A stretch of DNA of 64,000 nucleotides. Origin: Ictalurus punctatus. Its lineage: Eukaryota > Chordata > Actinopteri > Siluriformes > Ictaluridae. Made by a program: the position numbers and the translations under genes. Below the pieces are notes generated by a model that ran no database searches, was not told where the DNA came from, and saw nothing but the letters and a program-made list of their open reading frames with translations. Numbering within the stretch: position 1 is the stretch's first letter; each line of letters starts with the position of its first letter. Below are positions 56,870 to 64,000 of this stretch, piece after piece. The DNA is taken from contig NC_030435.2 of the NCBI RefSeq assembly GCF_001660625.3, positions 5,744,727 to 5,808,726 on the forward strand. Direction: 5' to 3'.

Positions 56870-57760
56870 GTTTTGATGCGAATGTATTCACAGATGTAAG
56901 AAAAGGAGGGAATCTTGTGTGCATATCCTTCTTCAAGTCATCCCTCAGGTTTTTGATAGGATTTAGATCTGGGCTCTGACCGGGCCATTCCAAAACATTG
57001 ATCTTCGCCTTCTGAAGCCATTCCTTTGTTGACTTCAGTCGGTGCTTTTGGTTGTTACTGTTCTGGAATGTGAAATTTTTATCATTTTCGACTGTGGCCT
57101 GCGGTTTTATGCCAAGATAGATTGGTATTTGTAGCTATCCATGATTCCCGCTATCTTGACTAGAGCCCCAATTCCCAGCTGAGGAGAAGCAGCCGCATAG
57201 CATGATGCTGCCACCACCATGCTTCGCTGTGGATGACAAAATGTCTTGTTTTAGAACCAAACTATTTTTTTTCTTAGAATTATGCCCAAAAAGTTTTGCC
57301 TTGCTCTCATCAGCACATTTGGTCTCATAACACATAGTTTGGGGTAATTTAGGTGGGCTTGGATGTTTTGTTTTGTTTTTTCGTGATAAAAATACAGGCT
57401 ACCCTATAGTCCATACATGAAGAATACCAGAGATTGTTGTGACATGCAGAGAGTAATCAGTACTTGCCAGATTGTCTCTTGACAGCCTCCCTGATAAGTT
57501 TCTGTCTTGTCCTTTCATCTGTATTGGATGGACGGCCTGTTCTTGGTAATGTCACTGTGGTGCCCAATTTTTTAACTTGTTAATGATGATCTTCACAGTG
57601 TTCCATGGTACATCTAATGTTATGCGAATTATTTTGTTCCCCTCTACTGATTGATACCTTTCGACAATGAGATCAAGTATATGCTTTACAAGAACTTTGC
57701 ACACCATGACACCAGCAGTTGAATGAAACCAAGAAGACGTCAAGAAAATCCTACAGAAAC
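56870..57760 (-). pseudogene. Tc1-like transposase pseudogene
   Basis: Reading the minus strand from 57740 gives VERYQSVEGNKIIRITLDVP, then WNTVKIIINKLKNW, the helix-turn-helix DNA-binding region of Tc1 transposases. Around 57150-57335 come KLFGHNSKK and AKHGGGSIMLCGCFSSAG, from the catalytic domain. Frameshifts, stops and the loss of the C-terminal third make it inactive. It is the same family as the deleted copy at 55130-55510. Confidence 0.85.
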
Positions 57761-58026
57761 AGCTGATCTTTATTTTGCGTTAATCAGAATCACTTCATTC
57801 ATGACAGGTTGGAAGATTGGACATGATTTATCTTGGTTTAATTTTTTACATCCCCAAAAAAATGCAATTTTTACAGGGATGTTTATATCAAGTTAATAAG
57901 GCTGACATGATTAACTTGATGCAGTATATTCTTGTAAAGAGATGATGTCATTCCTTATCTGCCAATCTCACATCTAATCTGGTTCTCTTTCGTGAATTCC
58001 TGAGCAATTAGTAGAGAACGGGACGG

Positions 58027-58030
<4 letters not shown>
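57761..58030. other. intronic sequence, nothing recognised
   Basis: It may contain the terminal region of the adjoining Tc1 copy. Nothing else is seen. Confidence 0.4.

Positions 58031-58080
<50 letters not shown>
58031..58080. repeat. (GA)n microsatellite
   Basis: About 25 GA units. Confidence 0.95.
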
Positions 58081-58083
<3 letters not shown>

Positions 58084-58099
58084 CACATAAAATGCTTAT

Positions 58100-58330
58100 T
58101 CACTGGTGGAAAACTTGCTGCCTTACTTCTAACTGTTACAAAGCACTGACACTGGAAACTTCTTCCGAAAATGATCAATAAACATCTCTTTACAGAAAAC
58201 CATATCAATGACTATTCTTTAATAAATCTATAACAACACCTTTTAAAAACGTGTATATTATTAGACTTTGAGTATGTGGTTGATACATGGCCCTGAGAAT
58301 TAGATGTTACTATAGAAACAATAAGCAATA
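58100..58330 (-). mobile_element. TTATACCACAG-family MITE, partial, minus strand
   Basis: TAACTGTTACAAAGCACTGA, CACTGGAAACTTCTTCCGAA and TGTTACTATAGAAACA are the reverse complements of landmarks in the full-length copy. Confidence 0.7.
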
Positions 58331-59533
58331 AGAAGCAATAAGAAGTAGCACATTAATATAAATATAGCTTAGAGATTTTTTTTTTTTTTACGCTTTCTGT
58401 GTAATAACCATATTTAGTATTTAGGGGAAAGGGTGTACATTGGCGGCACTCTGCAATGATTTTGTTAATAAACAGAATGACGCAAATCCTGTGTCTCATT
58501 TTCTATCTTGAGAAAAAAAAAGATCTGTTTCCTGCTCCTCCCATCCTCAGAGACAAGGCTTCCTCCTGGGATTCATCTTATGCCATTCAAAATGCGCTGA
58601 TGCTGTTGTGTGCTGAGTGACCAGTGAGTCTGGCTCTATGTTTATGATTGTATCAAGAAGGCTAAAATATGCCACAGCATTTCTATTTTTATGACCATTA
58701 ACGCAGGTGAAGGGGAATGTAAATGTGGGAGGGTTTGAATGAATACAGCAGCGAGATTTGTGGTTAGATGTCCAATTAGATTAGCTCCTCTTTTTTTTTT
58801 TTAAAACATATGAATAAATATTATAGGTTTTACGTCTATGTATAGTTTTAGACATCACTTACACTTGTGTACCTTGATTGACGTCACCTTGATTGAATGA
58901 TGTGTGCCAGTACGTTGCATTTTGACCAAATCTTTTCCTAGAACACCATGGGTGTGTCTAGATCACCTCCCTAGCTCCCTAGGTCATGAATCAGTATATT
59001 GTGTACATGAGTTTGGACACTGGTAAGGACCCTGGCTCATTAGACATTGGGACATTGATAAATCAATTTCTGGCAACATAACTACTATAAATTTTTTTAG
59101 CTTAATCTCACATATTTCTGTCATGGTAAGTCAAGCAGGATCTTAGGCAAGCTAGTGGATTTAAAAAAAAATAATCATTAAACACTTAAAAGTCATTAGA
59201 CTCAAACAAACTGTATATAGAATGTCAAATGCTAACGTAAGTAATCATTTGAGAGCTACAACAATGATAACAAACTACTTACAATTGTAAACGAAGTTGG
59301 CTGAGAGTTCGTCCGCCTCAGAAAACATCATGATATCATTTCCAGTTAGGAAACATAGTGAGCATCGATGCTCCCTGGTTTTTGCAGTGCATTGTGGGAT
59401 TTTTCATGGCGTGAATGTTCCGGTGTACTGGAAGGATTTCGTGATTGACAGCCCTTAAAATGGCCGACTCCCTGAGCAGTGCCCTGACTACTAGGGAGCT
59501 GATTGAGACACACCACAAAAGGTTTTATTCCTT
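58331..59533. other. intronic sequence, AT-rich
   Basis: No exon is recognised. It contains homopolymer T runs at 58378-58390 and 58790-58802. Confidence 0.45.
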
Positions 59534-59700
59534 TTATACCACAGCAATGTACCATCGATTAAGTTTTTATTATTATTATTGAGGAACACATACTTTTTAT
59601 CTATTTCTACGTACAATTAATATTGTGGAACATATGTGAAATAAGCTAGTTTGCGTTATGTTTTACATTATAACAGCTATAAACAGTCTCACAAGCCTGT
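59534..59700 (+). mobile_element. TTATACCACAG-family MITE, end fragment
   Basis: TTTATACCACAGCAATGTAC at 59535 carries the intact terminal word. The remainder is eroded and the right limit is uncertain. Confidence 0.45.
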
Positions 59701-59708
59701 CTTGTTCT

Positions 59709-59736
59709 TCTCTCTCTCTCTCTCTCTCTCTCTCTT
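59709..59736. repeat. (TC)n microsatellite
   Basis: About 13 TC units. Confidence 0.9.
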
Positions 59737-61789
59737 CCTCTCTATCGCTCTCTTTAAGGTAATATATGTCCAAAAATCTATGCCAGAAAATGTAACAATT
59801 TTGTTTGCACTAAGCAAGGATGAGAAAGTAATGCACATGCAATTTGGAACCAAAATGCTTTTGGAAATCTCACTGCACTGGCACATTTTTAAATACACAT
59901 ACCTTGTGTTGGACTAACCACATCTGCTCATACTCTTTTATTTCTGTCCACAAAAATAGTGACTGGGAGAACAGCAAGGCACTGGCTTATACCCAATAAA
60001 ATAATCAGTACACTGCTGTTATATCACTTATAACATTTCGCAGTACAACACACCCAGATTTCAATTTCTATACACGTAAACCACGACTTTTTCATAAAGA
60101 CGAAAAGCTTTCTGAATTTCGTCTGCACTCTATCAATAAGCTGTATCTTTTTCATACGTACAACACAAAAGCCCGACCATGCTTAGTTTGCGAAACTTAA
60201 GCCACATGTTCATGCTCAGAACAGGAAGTCAAGCTCATTTAGACAGGTTAGACAGCATTAGTCTCATGCAATCGGTGATCACAACTCGTCTTGTGAATCT
60301 TAACCACAGGATGTGATGTGTCTTGAAGCAAGATGATTATGATAAACTGAAGAAGAGGTGAAGAGCACAGTGTCGGATATGAGCTGACTTTGATTGAGCA
60401 CACCAGCCAGTGATATTAATACACAAAAGGAATGCACTGAACAAACCGTGTACCATTTTCTTGGATTCGGGAGATCAGAGATCAGAGAGATGGTGCAGAT
60501 TATGAGAGAGTCTCAGATACGATCTAAACATGTACACTGAAACGTGTCACTCCTTATTTGTATTCAGAATCCAGTCATAAAGTATGCAGTTTCAGAATGA
60601 AAGAGCAAAACTAACCAAAGCTGCACACTGAATTAAAGTCATAAATGACGCACAAGGGCATGAGGTAGAACGTTATTTTTTTTTTTATCCTTTCCCAGTT
60701 CTAAGAAAGCAAAGCATCAGATGAAATTTGCAATATGCATGAGCTGTATCATTGCCACGTCCGCGTCCGTAAGACCTCATTCAGGAAGGCTAGAGCCAGC
60801 GTTTTATGTAACTATACAAAATAGCTTGACCACACGCATTGTTATTGTTTTAACTCTTTTGAAGATTTTCATTTCCAATCATTTCCATTATATTTAGTCT
60901 TAAAAGCACACGTAAAAGATAATTGTAATGTCTATGAAAAGTTCAGACACAACAAAATGGGAGACAGTTAAGCCTCATAAGTCATCTGTTTGTAATCGAC
61001 ACTTTAGAACTAAAACAAAAGATCACACAGGACCTTACATGGTCAGTGTTTTTCACACTACGTCTGATCCGATCGTGTCTTTGTAGATCAGCATCTCTGC
61101 TTTGTTCTTTTCAAGATACAGCCGGACCCAGTACGAAATCGTTCACCTCGTGAGCTGAAACAGCACGAGTGTAAAGTCCAGCTCACCATACAGTCCTCAC
61201 TCGGCCAGTTAAAAATACAATCCTGTTATAACTGTCGTCACGTCTCTTTTCCTGAAGGCTTTGATGCCTGTTCGGTCAGTTACTGCTCAAGCCAGGGTTC
61301 CTTTTCTCCTCTTCTCTGTCAATGACATGAGCAGACATTTGTCTTTCAGAGCGGCTGTCTCTGGATAGCACTAAAGAGAAAAAGACGTTATATCCTGTAC
61401 CGTGCGTTGACGTTTAAATTCTGGCCAGGTGTATTAGTCTTCAGACTTTTTTATGTGGGGTCACTTGATTTATAAATGGGTTCTCTCTTCTATTCCGCTC
61501 TATTCTTTTATTTGATTTGATTTACTAGTTTACTAAATTTGTATTATGAATGTCAAACTAATTATGATGACGTTTTGTGTGCTGCTATTGTAAATGTTAG
61601 TGCACAGAAACAAGCCACATTTAAGTAAATTTAATGTACAATTTTTGACTTTTTCCCTATCTTGACACGCAGTACTTGTGTAGGAGTTGAGCAATAAAAA
61701 GGACAAATTTCTCCATTCATCTAGAGTAACTCTGTTAGTTCCTTTGACTAGCTCATTGAGTGACCCTGCCTTGGTGGAATAACAGAAGT
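59737..61789. other. intronic sequence, mostly unique
   Basis: No exon or clear transposon is recognised. Stretches around 60980-61400 have balanced composition but no coding signature that I can defend. Confidence 0.45.
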
Positions 61790-62085
61790 CAAGACGTGCT
61801 TATCCTACACAGGGTTGTGGGGAGCCTGGAGCCTATCCCAGGGGACTCAGGGGTCAATGCGGGAGACACCCTGGATGCGGTGCCAACCAATTGCAGAGCA
61901 TAATCGCACTTCCATGAACACACAAAGGACAATTTGAGAATCAGCCTATAACGCATGTGTTTGGACTGGGGGAGGAACATGCGAACTCCGCACACACAGG
62001 GCCGCGACGGGATTCAAACCCCCAACCCGACCCTGGACGTGCGAGACAAATGTGCTAACGACTAAGCCACTGTACCCCCCAGAAG
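61790..62085 (-). mobile_element. tRNA-derived SINE, near full length, minus strand
   Basis: Read from the 3' side it has GGGGAGCCTGGAGCCTATCC, then GACACCCTGGATGCGGTGCC and TATAACGCATGTGTTTGGAC. The reversed B-box-like GGGATTCAAACCCCCAACCC and the A-box-like GTGCTAACGACTAAGCCACT end at about 62080. It is the best-preserved copy of this family in the window. Confidence 0.85.
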
Positions 62086-62519
62086 AAAATGGATTTACAA
62101 GCGGGACAGTAAATAATAAAGAGAAACCAAAAATGCCAAGGGCTGGCGTCACCCAAAAAAGTTTGTCTGAGTGTACGGAAGTTTAGACTGAGTGTGTTAG
62201 GCCTGTCCGAACGCACGTACAGTGTGAATGGTGTTTGAATTTTTCATAATATATTCATATTTGAATCTACAACCGTACTTTTTGTCTATTTTGTCTAAAC
62301 ATTTCCTAAACTTCATGGCATCTCATATTTTAAACCATGTATCGATTTTCTATCTAGGCACTTCCTGATGTAGTCATTCTTTTTCTGAGGCTAAATCATA
62401 AACCATGTTCGGTTGATTCTGCAACTTCACCACATTATGTTATTATTTGAATTGGTCATAAGGTGTTGATTCATTTCTGACAGTAGTTTTCTGACTACAT
62501 GGTAAATCACGGGTCTATA
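62086..62519. other. intronic sequence, nothing recognised
   Basis: AT-rich. No exon or transposon was identified. Confidence 0.45.
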
Positions 62520-62705
62520 TTAATGCACTCTCTCTTGTAGCTTAACGTTTCTATAGTAACAGCTCCTCAGATTGTGAGCCTAATTTTAAAAACAATATCA
62601 TTGTTGACATTGATGAAGTTTTCCTTAAGGTGTTTATTTAACATTTTTGGAAGGGGTCTCCAGTGTCAGAGCTTTGTAACTATCAGAGCTTTGTAACACT
62701 GTAAT
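62520..62705 (+). mobile_element. TTATACCACAG-family MITE, partial
   Basis: GTTTCTATAGTAACAGCTCC and TTTTGGAAGGGGTCTCCAGT with AGAGCTTTGTAAC match the family landmarks. TATCAGAGCTTTGTAAC is locally duplicated. Confidence 0.7.
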
Positions 62706-62907
62706 GTTTCAGACCCGGTCCAAAGTCTTCAGGACTTCTGTGGGACGTTCACATGCAGATGCATAAATATTAGTGGTACGCACAAACATGTGCGTAAACA
62801 TATGACACACACGTTTACCATTTACATACAGCATTTAGTTGACACCCTTATGCAGAGTGACTTACACAAGCACTTTGTAGTCTATCAGAAACATCCAGTT
62901 CAATAGG

Positions 62908-62913
<6 letters not shown>

Positions 62914-62961
<48 letters not shown>
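62914..62961. repeat. (CA)n microsatellite
   Basis: About 24 CA units. Confidence 0.95.
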
Positions 62962-62965
<4 letters not shown>

Positions 62966-63064
62966 TCATCTTAAGTTAACTGTGAGCCCATTTTGTGGTG
63001 ATTGGGCTTGTGATGATGTCACTTGTGTTAGTACACTCACAACAAGGGAATATTGTGACAGGAA

Positions 63065-63069
<5 letters not shown>

Positions 63070-63119
<50 letters not shown>
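63070..63119. repeat. (GT)n microsatellite
   Basis: About 24 GT units, inverted with respect to the CA tract 110 bp before it. Confidence 0.95.
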
Positions 63120-63224
63120 ATGAATGACAGAGGACTGAATTGCTCCAGTGTTTGAATGCTGTGTGATCTCAGAGAGAGATTTGGTGCTCTCTCATGCCTC
63201 TTCACTGCTCTCGCATATGTTGAG

Positions 63225-63260
63225 TGTGTGTGTGTGTGTGTGTGTGCATGTGTGTGTGTT
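63225..63260. repeat. (GT)n microsatellite
   Basis: GT repeat with a CAT interruption. Confidence 0.9.
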
Positions 63261-63382
63261 TGCTTTCGTTAATAGGTTGTAATAAAAATGTATATTTTGT
63301 TCAGTGTGGCTGTTTTTACTGTTAGTAGTCCTCTATTTCCTGTGTCCCGTCTCACACTGCAGCTTGTGTTGTGTGTTTAATA

Positions 63383-63383
<1 letters not shown>

Positions 63384-63416
<33 letters not shown>

Positions 63417-63420
63417 TGTG
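63384..63420. repeat. (GT)n microsatellite
   Basis: GT repeat with an AT interruption. Confidence 0.9.
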
Positions 63421-63719
63421 CCTCTGTTTGACTCTGTATATCCTGGGGGATGCAAACTTGTACATGCTAATCCCTGTTACAGACTGCTGTGTGTTTCTGT
63501 GTGACACTTTCCTCACGACTGTGTGTGGCAGATTTACGGATTAACGCACGGATTCTGACAGACAGCAGGTTTAAAGCTTGTGATGATTATTCTAAAACAA
63601 GATGAGGACTCCAGTGAGGACAAACAACACTCAAATGCACATTTACTAACAGAACTGAAAGATTCTCTCTTTTTTTTATTCCACATGACTTTGACCTCAT
63701 GTAGAAGCCATGAGGCCAC
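63421..63719. other. intronic sequence, nothing recognised
   Basis: No exon or repeat was identified. Confidence 0.45.
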
Positions 63720-63724
63720 ACACA

Positions 63725-63760
<36 letters not shown>
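63720..63760. repeat. (CA)n microsatellite
   Basis: About 19 CA units. Confidence 0.95.
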
Positions 63761-63762
<2 letters not shown>

Positions 63763-63948
63763 CACTTCACCATGAGTACTGTGCTTTGTCCTCATGTTCG
63801 CTTTCACAATAGCTAAAGTGGCTTCACAGGCTGAAGTGGTCTGTTGTACTCAGGGATGCCTGTTCCATCAAAATCAAGCTTTTACACTGATGAAACAAAG
63901 AACATTCCCTTAAGCTCCTCGACTGTCTTTCACCACTCTATTTTTCCT

Positions 63949-63951
<3 letters not shown>

Positions 63952-63999
<48 letters not shown>
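63952..63999. repeat. (CA)n microsatellite at window edge
   Basis: About 23 CA units reaching the end of the window. Its full length is unknown. Confidence 0.95.

Positions 64000-64000
<1 letters not shown>

Noticed and set aside
61340..61400. Possible exon after TTGTCTTTCAG
   Set aside because: It has an acceptor-like sequence, but the short reading frame does not resemble DOCK exon 2 or any known domain.

Overview
This window looks like non-coding teleost fish chromosome. It is AT-rich and crowded with (CA)n, (GA)n and (TA)n microsatellites. It also carries several Tc1/mariner relics, tRNA-headed SINEs of types I recognise from ray-finned fish, MITEs with clear terminal inverted repeats, and one full-length non-LTR retrotransposon. 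Catfish-like genomes fit this repeat mix, but I cannot name a species from sequence alone. I see no bacterial features, no CRISPR array, no operon and no true tRNA or rRNA gene.

The only host protein-coding sequence I can support is a short first coding exon at about 44272-44382 (+). Its 37 residues match the N-terminus of the zizimin (DOCK-D) family of Rho guanine nucleotide exchange factors, most like DOCK10. It is preceded by a (GA)n plus (GC)n CpG-rich promoter-like stretch and by a short overlapping upstream ORF. The rest of the gene lies beyond the right edge, so 44383-64000 is read as the start of a large first intron. That intron opens with a 2.3 kb minisatellite and an 830 bp tetranucleotide tract. 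The region to the left (1-44 kb) is then the upstream intergenic side of the gene. In human, DOCK10 faces NYAP2 across a gene-poor interval, so conserved enhancers could be expected here, and several repeat-free stretches are flagged as candidates.

Layout. 1-9 kb: AT microsatellites, a 631 bp TTAA-flanked element (3515-4145), a SINE at 8989. 9-20 kb: GT/GA/TC tracts, a 490 bp AAAGTA-type minisatellite (12.7-13.2 kb), MITE and hAT-like relics. 20-29 kb: SINE pieces, a degraded Tc1, a hAT-like relic, a strong G-quadruplex motif at 28.5 kb. 29.7-33.2 kb: an intact 1001-residue LINE ORF inside a full-length element that has split an older DNA transposon, with a 6 bp target duplication. 33-37 kb: mostly unique sequence. 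37.5-43.6 kb: Tc1 relics, an eroded LINE, two SINEs. 44.1-44.4 kb: dock10-like promoter and exon 1. 44.4-47.7 kb: minisatellite and tetranucleotide arrays. 48-64 kb: intronic sequence with repeated copies of a MITE family with TTATACCACAG termini, two copies of one Tc1 family, a SINE, and more microsatellites.

I found no convincing previously undescribed biological system. The most interesting items are the dock10-like exon with its overlapping upstream ORF and adjoining variable arrays, the nested and apparently coding-competent LINE whose start codon sits inside a YY1-like motif at its first bases, and the candidate conserved non-coding elements.
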